Below, one piece after another: positions 14,951 through 22,267 of a stretch of DNA of 44,924 bases. Both the position numbers and the translations under genes were made by a program. Position 1 is the stretch's first letter. Every line of letters begins with the position of its first letter. The stretch spans positions 1 through 44,924 of the forward strand of contig JAKLKB010000042.1 in assembly GCA_023150835.1 (NCBI GenBank), written 5' to 3'. A model generated the notes under the pieces. That model made no database searches and was not told where the DNA came from. It worked only from the letters and a program-made list of their open reading frames with translations. This DNA is from Myxococcota bacterium. Lineage in GTDB: Bacteria; Myxococcota_C; UBA6777.

Positions 14951-17815
14951 TCAACGACTCGGTGACCAAGCACAACGAAAGCCGATATCTCGTGCGCGCT
15001 TCCACACAGGTTCGTTGTCGCGTGCATAAGTGCGCAGCTTCCATTCTTCGCGTGCGGAAGAAAGCCATGATCCGCCTCGCACGACTCGCTCACGGCAGTT
15101 TGCAACTTCCTTGATCGGGTTGTGCAATGGCAGATAGCGATACGCTTCTTTTTCGAAGCAATCGGTGACCCACTCGCGCACGTTGCCCGCCATGTCATAA
15201 ACTTGATAAGGGCTTTTGCCTTCCTTTTGTTGCGCACGCACACTTGGCAACAAGCCCAACCGACAACGCCGATAATTGAGCCGCCGGCAATCCAGCGGCG
15301 CCTCTCCCCACGGAAAGCGCCGACCATCGATGCCCCGCGCTGCTTTTTCCCACTCGGCTTCGGTCGGCAAGCGCTTTCCTGCCCACCCACAAAAACGCCG
15401 CGCTTCTTCCCAAGTCACCCTTGTGATCGGCATTTCTGGCAGATCTTGCTCTGTGCGGATGCGACGGCAAGCCCCTGCGCTGACGCAACGATCATATTGT
15501 TGGATGGAAACCTCGTTGCGATCGAGCCAATAGCGATCCAAGGTGATCCGCTCACGCGGCGCATAAGAAAAGACATCATTGCGCGAGCCAAAGCCCCGCC
15601 AAAAGGGGCCTTCGGGGATCTCGATCATGATCATATCAGGGACTTTTTCTTGCGGATACGTCGTCGCGCTCTGCGGTGTGGATGAGGATGGCTGACTGCG
15701 CGGTTCGATCTTTTGCTGCACTTGGACCGAAAGCCGCCTCCAAGCACTCTGGATTCGACCCCACCCAAGCGCCCCTGCACCCGCCAAGATCAACAACAAA
15801 GCAAGCAGCACCAACCCCCACGGGATGGAGGAGCGGCGCTTTCTTGGGCGGCGCGTATGGTGTAGTGGAGGTGTATCCTCCATAGCGATCGGCAGCGCAC
15901 CCCCCGAAGATCGAGGAGTCAAGCGGTTCGACGAAGAGGACGGAGGACTGAATTGTGGGCCGGTCGGTTCCGATCGAGGCGTCAAGCGGTTTGGCGAAGA
16001 AGATGGAGGCCCGACTTGTGGGTCGGTCGGTTCGGATGGGATCGCGATCATCTCGGCAGGATGGGCCGTTTCTTCGTGGCTCAAAGGGATATCAAACGCG
16101 GTAGGTGCGCTCTCCACCACATCTAGCAACGAAGCAGGCCCCTCCCCCACAGGCGACACCAAAGAACGCGACGGAGCGATGGATTGCGGATCAACGGAAC
16201 GCCCTGAATCTTGCGCAGGATCGGAGCTTGGCTTGGCTTGCGCGGCAACGATGGCTGTCGGCAAAAGCGAAGGTCGTGAAGAAGGCCCCCCTCGTGAAGG
16301 CGAAGCGTCAAGCATCCCTGCGGCAGATTCGGCAGGTTCGATGGTTTGCGCAGAACGAAGCGCGGGAGAGATGTCTTGTTCGGAAACAACAGGCTCTGCG
16401 ATGCGATCTGGAACTCCCGTAGCCATTCGTTCCGAGACAGCCGAAGACAAGGCCGCTTTCGGTGCGCCGCTTTGTGCCGAAAAATCGATCGGCTCCCCCT
16501 CGCTCGGCGACACCGTTTCGGCGCTGTGGAGCGGTTCGTTGTATCCCTTCGGATGGAGCGATGCGTTGTCATCGTTGGAATCGACAGGCTGGCTTCCGCT
16601 CTTGGGATGGGTAGATTCGTAATGTCCCTTGGGATGAGTAGATTCGTAATATCCCTTGGGATGGGCAGGTTCGTGATGTCCCTTGGGATGGGCAGGTTCG
16701 TGATGTCCCTTGGGATGGTCAGATTCGTAATGTCCCTTGGGATGGTCAGATTCGTAATGTCCCTTGGGATGGGCAGGTTCGTGATGTCCCTTGGGAGGAT
16801 TCGATTCGTTCGGTGGGCGTAGTGGGATACGCTTGCGTGCGGGAATCAACGTAGCAGGAGAAGCCCCTTGTTTGGCGGGCTCCTCGGGCGAAACGGATGC
16901 GTAAAGCTGCGTGCTGGAGGACGGCGATGCAGACACAGGGGGCGGCGAAGACCACAAAGGATCTTCTTTGATGGCTTGAGAAAAGGCTTCGCGTAGCTCT
17001 TCGCAAGAAGCAAAGCGCTGTTCGGGATCTTTGGCGATGCTTTTGCGCAACACAGCATCCAGCGCATCGCCGATCGCAAGGCCCTTTTCACGCAAAGAAG
17101 GAGCTTCTTCGTAAAGTTGCTTGCGCATCATCTCAAACGGCGGCATCGGTCGGTTTGGATGTGCAAAAGGCGTAGCTCCCGACAACGTCTCATAGATCGA
17201 GGCTCCGACAGCGTAGATATCGGCTCGATGATCGACTTTGTGGCTGCGGACTTGTTCGGGGGCCATGTAGGCAGGTGTTCCCAAGACCACACCCGCCTCG
17301 GTGAGTCGTTTGTCTTGCATCGCACGCGCAAGACCAAAGTCCGCGAGTTTCACTTGGAGAGAGCCTGCCACCAAGATATTGGCAGGTTTGATATCGCGGT
17401 GGATCACGCCTTCTTTGTGCGCGTATCCAAGGGCCGAAAGCACTTGCTCGAAGATCCGCCATGTATCGGGGAAAGAAAAACGCGGTGTTTGCTGCGAGCG
17501 TTGGATCAGGCTCTGTAGATCGCGGCCTTCGATGTACTCCATGATGATGAAGAACTCGTCTTGATCTTCGATGATCGCTCGGATGCTCACGATGTTTTGA
17601 TGCACCAAGCGCGCTTGCGTGCGGGCTTCGCGCAAAAAACGCTGTGGATCGATCAGCCGCCCTGTGGCTTCTTTCTTCAGGCGCTTGATCGCGATCGGGA
17701 TCTCCATCAAGAGATCCCATCCACAAAATACCACCGACGGCCCACCTTCCCCAAGCAAGCGATCGATCCGATAGATATCTTTTAAGACGCGACCGACATA
17801 ATCCTCCGCCAACAT
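14951..17815 (-). CDS. Ser/Thr protein kinase fused to an FGE/SUMF1-like domain
   Basis: About 954 residues from ATG 17815, with TAGGAG about 11 bp upstream. The kinase domain (about residues 15-285) has the glycine loop GEGGPSVV, Lys44, HRDIKPANI and DFGLA, and should be active. A disordered linker of about 370 residues contains seven near-exact 9-residue repeats of the HPKGHYES type. A membrane helix (WGLVLLALLLILAGAGALGW) follows. The extracytoplasmic C-terminus is an FGE-sulfatase-type domain (GEVSIQQYD-like start, KRLPTEAEWEKAARG, VYDMAGNVREWV, VVRGGSW, GFRCA). The paired cysteines of true formylglycine-generating enzymes after RGGSW are absent (WLSSAREEW), so it is more likely a sensor or binding module. 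It follows the trigger-factor-like gene on the same strand. Confidence 0.92.
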   Translation of the reverse strand: MLAEDYVGRVLKDIYRIDRLLGEGGPSVVFCGWDLLMEIPIAIKRLKKEATGRLIDPQRFLREARTQARLVHQNIVSIRAIIEDQDEFFIIMEYIEGRDLQSLIQRSQQTPRFSFPDTWRIFEQVLSALGYAHKEGVIHRDIKPANILVAGSLQVKLADFGLARAMQDKRLTEAGVVLGTPAYMAPEQVRSHKVDHRADIYAVGASIYETLSGATPFAHPNRPMPPFEMMRKQLYEEAPSLREKGLAIGDALDAVLRKSIAKDPEQRFASCEELREAFSQAIKEDPLWSSPPPVSASPSSSTQLYASVSPEEPAKQGASPATLIPARKRIPLRPPNESNPPKGHHEPAHPKGHYESDHPKGHYESDHPKGHHEPAHPKGHHEPAHPKGYYESTHPKGHYESTHPKSGSQPVDSNDDNASLHPKGYNEPLHSAETVSPSEGEPIDFSAQSGAPKAALSSAVSERMATGVPDRIAEPVVSEQDISPALRSAQTIEPAESAAGMLDASPSRGGPSSRPSLLPTAIVAAQAKPSSDPAQDSGRSVDPQSIAPSRSLVSPVGEGPASLLDVVESAPTAFDIPLSHEETAHPAEMIAIPSEPTDPQVGPPSSSPNRLTPRSEPTGPQFSPPSSSSNRLTPRSSGGALPIAMEDTPPLHHTRRPRKRRSSIPWGLVLLALLLILAGAGALGWGRIQSAWRRLSVQVQQKIEPRSQPSSSTPQSATTYPQEKVPDMIMIEIPEGPFWRGFGSRNDVFSYAPRERITLDRYWLDRNEVSIQQYDRCVSAGACRRIRTEQDLPEMPITRVTWEEARRFCGWAGKRLPTEAEWEKAARGIDGRRFPWGEAPLDCRRLNYRRCRLGLLPSVRAQQKEGKSPYQVYDMAGNVREWVTDCFEKEAYRYLPLHNPIKEVANCRERVVRGGSWLSSAREEWKLRTYARDNEPVWKRARDIGFRCAWSPSR
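16601..16789 (-). repeat. 27-bp minisatellite inside the kinase linker
   Basis: Seven full 27-bp units starting with CTTGGGATGG on the + strand, each differing at a few positions, encode 9-residue repeats (HPKGHYEST, HPKGHHEPA) on the minus strand. The unit keeps the frame. Diverged single copies flank the array on both sides. Confidence 0.9.
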
Positions 17816-17899
17816 CCGCGATCTGCTCCTACAACAAGACTCCTTGGCTTTGCGGCGAATCCGCACACGCTCGCTGCTTCTGATGCGCGTGCGTGATGC

Positions 17900-17983
17900 T
17901 ACGGTCTTTGCGCGCCTCCTGCAAGTGTGGAGATGCCCCCCACTCCAAAAGAACGCATCTCTTCAACATCCGCAAAGACCGTA
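17900..17983. repeat. 13-bp inverted repeat between TF-like gene and kinase
   Basis: TACGGTCTTTGCG at 17900-17912 and its exact reverse complement at 17971-17983, 58 bp apart, occupy the 186-bp spacer between the trigger-factor-like gene and the kinase gene (both leftward). Two half-sites this far apart could bind a dimeric regulator or form an RNA stem. No T-run follows, so it is not a classical terminator. Confidence 0.4.
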
Positions 17984-18001
17984 TCTTCCGATACTTTCGC
18001 T

Positions 18002-19156
18002 TTAATTGCAGTGAAACGTCACTTTTTCGCTAAGATACGCCAAGGCTTTGGCATACACAAAATGATCGATCAAGATCTCGCGTTCCTTGAAGTCCCGAGA
18101 GAGGTTCTTTTCTCGGGCATCCAATGGTATCCCCAACGCTCCCGCAACTTCGCCCAAAAAGCCTTTGAGTTCTTTGCGATCACTCGCCAGATCGGCTTGT
18201 TTGGCGATCGCATACAAAAACAGCGCGCTTTTCAACCGAAATGTCGCATCCATCCGCAAGGTTGGATCCTCAAGCCATCCCTCCAACGAAGTCTCCAGAT
18301 CCTCCCGTTCCAAGCCTTTTTCGATCAAAAATCGCCCCTCCGTTTGTCGCCACCAGTTCTGGATCTCGGCTTCCACAAGCGCGGGAGACACATCAAACGG
18401 CGCACGCAATAGCAAGGTCTCCAACGTGATGCGCACCGCATCTTGCGCCATACGGCGCGCCCGTTGATCCAACAACAGCGCGATCACACCCTCCATCGTC
18501 TGCGCAAGATCCGTCCCCAACCCCATCCGCTGAAACAGCGATGGATCCGAAGCCTCTGGCACAACCAATCGAAACGCATCGCGCACTTCCACCGCAAACA
18601 CCGCCCCCATCCCCCGCGCCATCTCCACCCCAAAGTCGTCCGGTAAGACCACTTCGATCATCTTGGCCTGTCCCACAGGCGTACCGATCAGTTGCGCCCC
18701 AAAGCCCGGCAAAAACACGTCAGGTTCTACGATCAAGCGCATCCCTTCGTGCGCCGTCATCGGCAGCAAAAACCCACCCAGATAACCGACCAAGTCGACG
18801 ATCACTTCATCTCCTTGCTGCACCGCTTGGCCCGGGCCACGCGGATAACGCACCGCTGACTCATACGCCAACCGCTCAAAGGCTTCTTCGATCTCTTGCT
18901 CGCTCAACGCTGGCGGCGAAGGAACCTCGATCACTATCCCCTCCAAAGAAGGCAGGGATATCTCTGGAAACATCGATGGTTCTAAGCGTTGCTCCGTCAG
19001 CACTGACCTCGACTCCACAGCATGGCGGCGAAGGTTCGGCACGCCTCCTTGAAACGTCGGTATCTCGGTGAGATTGGACTTCGCCTCGGAAGCATTCGTC
19101 GCAGAAGGCGAGCCTTGTGTCAGATCAAAAGTCCCCTTGTTTCCGTGTTTGGTCAT
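18002..19156 (-). CDS. Trigger-factor-like peptidyl-prolyl isomerase lacking the ribosome-binding domain
   Basis: About 384 residues from ATG 19156, with GAGGG just upstream. Residues ~75-105 match the trigger-factor linker (LEGIVIEVPSPPALSEQEIE). Residues ~110-195 match the FKBP-like PPIase domain (QQGDEVIVDLVGYLGG, FLPGFGAQLIG, DDFGVEMARGMGAVFAVEV). The helical remainder matches the trigger-factor C-terminal chaperone domain. The first ~70 residues are Ser/Thr/Asn-rich and show neither the ribosome-binding fold nor its GFRxGK signature. There is no signal peptide. Housekeeping trigger factor is ~430-450 residues and usually sits with clpP/clpX, so this is probably a specialised paralogue. 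It starts 33 bp after the GGLLGG protein gene, which suggests a chaperone for that protein. Confidence 0.78.
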   Translation of the reverse strand: MTKHGNKGTFDLTQGSPSATNASEAKSNLTEIPTFQGGVPNLRRHAVESRSVLTEQRLEPSMFPEISLPSLEGIVIEVPSPPALSEQEIEEAFERLAYESAVRYPRGPGQAVQQGDEVIVDLVGYLGGFLLPMTAHEGMRLIVEPDVFLPGFGAQLIGTPVGQAKMIEVVLPDDFGVEMARGMGAVFAVEVRDAFRLVVPEASDPSLFQRMGLGTDLAQTMEGVIALLLDQRARRMAQDAVRITLETLLLRAPFDVSPALVEAEIQNWWRQTEGRFLIEKGLEREDLETSLEGWLEDPTLRMDATFRLKSALFLYAIAKQADLASDRKELKGFLGEVAGALGIPLDAREKNLSRDFKEREILIDHFVYAKALAYLSEKVTFHCN

Positions 19157-19189
19157 CACACCCTCAGTCTTTTTATCGGATCGTTGGAT

Positions 19190-20239
19190 CTACTGGGTGA
19201 GTTGCTGAAAGTTTCCAAGCAGTGAAGCCGCCAGCCCCAGACCCGGTGCAAAGGGCGCCGCCGCTTGAAGGGCATTTGCCACCGCACCCATCTTCTGTTG
19301 GGGTGTGCCGCCTTGAAAAGCGCTCGTCAAGCCCTGAAAGGCATCCATGATCCCGCCAAACTTGCCAAGCATCCCGCCGATCGGCGAGTTTCCAAGCAGG
19401 CCCCCCAACAAGCCACCCAGCGGCGACTTTCCAAGCGCTCCACCCAATGCCCCGCCAAGCGGTGACTGGCCACCGCCCAACAAGCCGCCCAACATCCCAC
19501 CAATCGGCGACTTTCCAAGCACTCCCTCCAACATCCCACCAATCGGCGACTTTCCACCCCCCAACAAACCACCCAACATCCCACCCAGCGGCGACTTTCC
19601 AAGCACTCCCTCCAACATCCCGCCAAGCGGTGACTTTCCACCTCCCAACAAGCCGCCCAACACCCCGCCCAGCGGCCCGCCCAAAGCCCCTCCCAACAAG
19701 CCACCCAACGGTGACTTTCCACCCCCCAACAAACCACCCAACATCCCCCCAAGCGGTGACTTTCCAAGCACCCCACCCAACAAGCCTTGCGCAGGATTCT
19801 GTCCCATCAATCCACCCAACAAACCGCCCAAACCTTTTCCTTGTGTCAATCCACCCAACAGTCCTCCAGCTTTTCCTCCCAGCAAGCCGGCCACCGCCTT
19901 GCCGATCCCACCGAGCGCGCCCCCCTGCGTCAACCCGCCCAAAGCCTTGCCGATCCCACCGAACAAACCTCCCGCCGCTCCCGCCCCTTTGGAAGCCGAC
20001 TTCGCTGCCCCTGAGATCCCACCGAGCGCGCTGCTGACGCCTTTGCCAAGCCCACCCAACGCACCGCTGATCCCCTTCCCAAACGAGTTGGCGATCCCAC
20101 CCAAACCTTTGCTCGCGCTGCTTTTGCTCGCGCTACTTTTGCTCGCGCTGCTTGCGCCGCTCACACCGCCGCGACTTGCTGCACCACTCGCACCACCACG
20201 ACCCGCACTACCCGCACCACCTGCACCGCCAACAGCCAT
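19190..20239 (-). CDS. Low-complexity GGLLGG/GGMLGG repeat protein
   Basis: 349 residues with a strong ribosome binding site (AAAGGAG, 7 bp before ATG 20239). The N-terminal ~60 residues are Gly/Ala/Ser (SASKSSASK repeats). Residues ~60-290 are a Gly-Leu-Met repeat with units such as KSPLGGMLGGLLGGG. The C-terminal ~50 residues are ordinary amphipathic sequence (MDAFQGLTSAFQGG, NALQAAAPFAPGLGLAASLLG). There is no signal peptide or clear membrane helix, despite the hydrophobic rhythm. I do not recognise the family. The regular Gly/Leu pattern suggests self-assembly (glycine-zipper, amyloid-like or structural protein); this is inference. It is the first gene of a leftward unit with the trigger-factor-like PPIase. 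Confidence 0.72.
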   Translation of the reverse strand: MAVGGAGGAGSAGRGGASGAASRGGVSGASSASKSSASKSSASKGLGGIANSFGKGISGALGGLGKGVSSALGGISGAAKSASKGAGAAGGLFGGIGKALGGLTQGGALGGIGKAVAGLLGGKAGGLLGGLTQGKGLGGLLGGLMGQNPAQGLLGGVLGKSPLGGMLGGLLGGGKSPLGGLLGGALGGPLGGVLGGLLGGGKSPLGGMLEGVLGKSPLGGMLGGLLGGGKSPIGGMLEGVLGKSPIGGMLGGLLGGGQSPLGGALGGALGKSPLGGLLGGLLGNSPIGGMLGKFGGIMDAFQGLTSAFQGGTPQQKMGAVANALQAAAPFAPGLGLAASLLGNFQQLTQ

Positions 20240-20588
20240 GATCGTCTCCTTTGTACCGCGCTTTGCGCTTTTTGGATGAATGGATCGAATTCGAGAAACC
20301 TATCGCCCCCTTTGTCTCTGTGATCTTCGACACATCTTCGACCGAGGTTGTGACTTTTTTCGCTCTTTGTGGTAGGCATCAATTGGTTTGGGTGGTTTTT
20401 GTGGGGCAAAGCCACCCCCCCCCCACAACCAAGGGCGCGGCCCCCTTGACCCCGTATCAGCGGGGTGAATAGACGTTTTTCAAATCAACAGCGCTGCCGC
20501 TTGATCTGCCGCGCACGCGGATTTTTTGGTAGCTGCATCAGTTCGATAACAAATCACTCCACACACCTGCACACAAAAGAGGTCTTTG
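20240..20588. other. Divergent intergenic region with a dispersed repeat
   Basis: 349 bp lie between the leftward GGLLGG gene and the rightward OsmC gene, so promoters for both are expected. A G/C-rich block at about 20420-20506 contains two hairpins: CAAGGG/CCCTTG and ACCCCG/CGGGGT. Read on the minus strand, it matches a segment at about 38167-38270 (shared stretches AAGCGGCAG, TGAAAAACGTCT, GCGGGGTCAAGGGG). I could not assign a promoter. Confidence 0.5.
20420..20506 (-). repeat. Dispersed hairpin repeat, copy 1
   Basis: Minus-strand copy of a repeat family whose second copy is at about 38167-38270. Shared blocks appear in the same order: AAGCGGCAG, then TGAAAAACGTCT, then GCGGGGTCAAGGGG, then an inverted CCCTTG. 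Both copies lie in intergenic regions between divergent genes. Confidence 0.6.
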
Positions 20589-21014
20589 ATGACAACACCA
20601 TCCTCCCCTATCCAAACACGTGTCCGCTGGATCGAGAAGACCACCTTCCTTGGGACGGATTCACGCGGCCACGGCGTCTTGATATCGAGCGCCGAAGACG
20701 AGCCGGGCGTGAGCGCGATGCAGATGCTTTTGCTCGGGCTCGGAGCCTGTTCGATGTACGACGTGATCAACATCCTCCAGAAACAACGCCAACCGCTCAA
20801 AGGTGCTGAGATCGCCGTCAACGGCGAACGCGGCGACGAACCTCCCCGCCCTTGGAAGCGCATCCACATGCAGTTCACCTTCACAGGCGAAGGACTCGAC
20901 ACCGAAAAGATCGAACGCGCCATCTCTTTAAGTATCGAAAAATACTGCGGTGTTCACGGAACCCTGCGCGAAAGTGCCGAGATTACACACGCCTTCAACG
21001 TCCTGCCCGAGTGA
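20589..21014 (+). CDS. OsmC-family protein (YhfA-like subgroup)
   Basis: 141 residues from ATG 20589, with AGAGG 7 bp upstream. It has the OsmC fold sequence with two conserved cysteines in GLGACSMYDV and IEKYCGVHGT. OsmC/Ohr proteins use such a Cys pair as a thiol peroxidase. The YhfA-like subgroup to which this sequence seems closest has no settled physiological role. It acts in the cytoplasm and has no signal peptide. It stands alone between a repeat-rich divergent region and the iron-transporter operon, whose first gene starts 149 bp downstream. Confidence 0.85.
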   Translation: MTTPSSPIQTRVRWIEKTTFLGTDSRGHGVLISSAEDEPGVSAMQMLLLGLGACSMYDVINILQKQRQPLKGAEIAVNGERGDEPPRPWKRIHMQFTFTGEGLDTEKIERAISLSIEKYCGVHGTLRESAEITHAFNVLPE

Positions 21015-21074
21015 TTTCAAGATGCTCTCGCACAAAAAGCCGAAGTGACGGGGAGATCACGACGCAAAAGCACT

Positions 21075-21103
21075 TTGACAGCCATGTGTTCTCGTGATAA
21101 GCG
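21075..21103 (+). promoter_or_regulatory. Candidate promoter of the iron-transporter operon
   Basis: A perfect TTGACA (21075-21080) is followed by TGATAAGCG about 15-17 bp downstream, a weak extended -10. A short palindrome CTCG-N7-CGAG overlaps the -10 area and could be an operator. No canonical Fur box is visible. The start codon of the binding-protein gene is about 60 bp further. Confidence 0.3.
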
Positions 21104-21163
21104 AGCCTCCGAAAAAGAACGCGAGGCGGATGCCTTGTTGCGTTGATGGAAACGGAGGATCGG

Positions 21164-22267
21164 ATGTACGCACGCACATCTCAGGGTTTTTTGTCGTGTT
21201 TTTCGGTGCGTTGGTGGTTTTTGTGGGCGGCTTGTTGCGGTTTGTTGTGGGCAGCAGGTTGTCAAAAACAAGACACGCTCTCTGCGACGGGGGCGGGGTT
21301 GGGAAAAGCTGCGGCTGGCGTGGTGAAGGTGTACACACACCGCCACTATCCGACAGACAAAGCGCTGTTTGCGCGGTTTGAGAAGGAAACAGGCATCAAG
21401 GTAGAAGTGGTACAAAATGCAGCGGATGCGCTGATCAAGCGGATCGAGTTGCAAGGAAAAAACACCGATGCGGATGTTTTGATTACGGTGGATGCGGGTC
21501 GTTTGGTTCGAGCGCAGCAAAAAGGGCTGTTGCAACCGATCAAATCGAAGGTACTCGAAGCAAATATCCCGAGTCCTCTGCGCGATCCGAAGGGGCATTG
21601 GTTTGGGTTGACGCGGCGAGCGCGGGTGATCGTGTACGCCAAGGATCGCGTGAAAGCTGCGGATCTACCGACGTATGAGTCCCTTGCAGAATCCCGTTGG
21701 AAAGGCAAGATCCTGATCCGTTCGTCGAACAACATCTACAACCAATCGTTGCTGGCGTCGCTCATCGCACATCACGGAAAAGAAAAAGCCCTTGCATGGG
21801 CCAAAGGCGTTGTCGCAAATATGGCGCGAACCCCCAAAGGCAGTGATCGCGGGCAGATGAAGGCGATCGCTGGCGGAGAAGGAGATATCGCGGTGGTCAA
21901 CACGTATTACATCGGTCTGATGCAGACCTCCGAGTCGGAAAAAGATCGCAAATTGGCGTCGATGCTTGGTGTGATCTTCCCGAACCAAGGAGATCGCGGT
22001 GCGCATATCAATATCAGCGGCGCAGGTGTGGTGCGTCACGCCCGAAACAAAGCCCATGCCGTGCGGTTTATCGAGTATCTATCGAGTCCTGCGGCCCAAC
22101 AGATGTTTGCCCAAGCCAATCACGAATACCCCGTCCATCCGAGTGTTCAGCCATCCAAGTTGGTGGCCTCGTGGGGAGATTTTCGTGCAGACACGATCCA
22201 CCTTTTTCAACTCGGGGACAAAAACAGCCAAGCTGTCGAAGTCTTTGATCAAGCAGGTTGGCGTTGA
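21164..22267 (+). CDS. Periplasmic iron(III)-binding lipoprotein (FbpA/FutA-type)
   Basis: 367 residues from ATG 21164, chosen because GGAGG lies directly upstream. The start gives a lipoprotein signal: basic n-region, hydrophobic core and a lipobox ending LLWAAGC. The mature part is a type 2 periplasmic binding fold. The N-terminal VYTHRHYPTDK and the paired tyrosines in NTYYIGL match the tyrosine ligands of ferric-ion-binding proteins. LYS-rich segments are typical of the family (RIELQGKNTDADVLITVDAGRL, positions 21437-21502). It delivers Fe(III) to the permease encoded next, whose start codon overlaps this stop (TTGA at 22264-22267). Codon use favours G-ending codons, unlike the C-ending choice in most other genes here. 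Confidence 0.88.
   Translation: MYARTSQGFLSCFSVRWWFLWAACCGLLWAAGCQKQDTLSATGAGLGKAAAGVVKVYTHRHYPTDKALFARFEKETGIKVEVVQNAADALIKRIELQGKNTDADVLITVDAGRLVRAQQKGLLQPIKSKVLEANIPSPLRDPKGHWFGLTRRARVIVYAKDRVKAADLPTYESLAESRWKGKILIRSSNNIYNQSLLASLIAHHGKEKALAWAKGVVANMARTPKGSDRGQMKAIAGGEGDIAVVNTYYIGLMQTSESEKDRKLASMLGVIFPNQGDRGAHINISGAGVVRHARNKAHAVRFIEYLSSPAAQQMFAQANHEYPVHPSVQPSKLVASWGDFRADTIHLFQLGDKNSQAVEVFDQAGWR

Noticed and set aside
19347-20279. Plus-strand Pro-rich protein opposite the GGLLGG gene
   Set aside because: It is the complement of Gly codons (CCN). The minus-strand gene has the strong ribosome binding site and the conserved neighbours.
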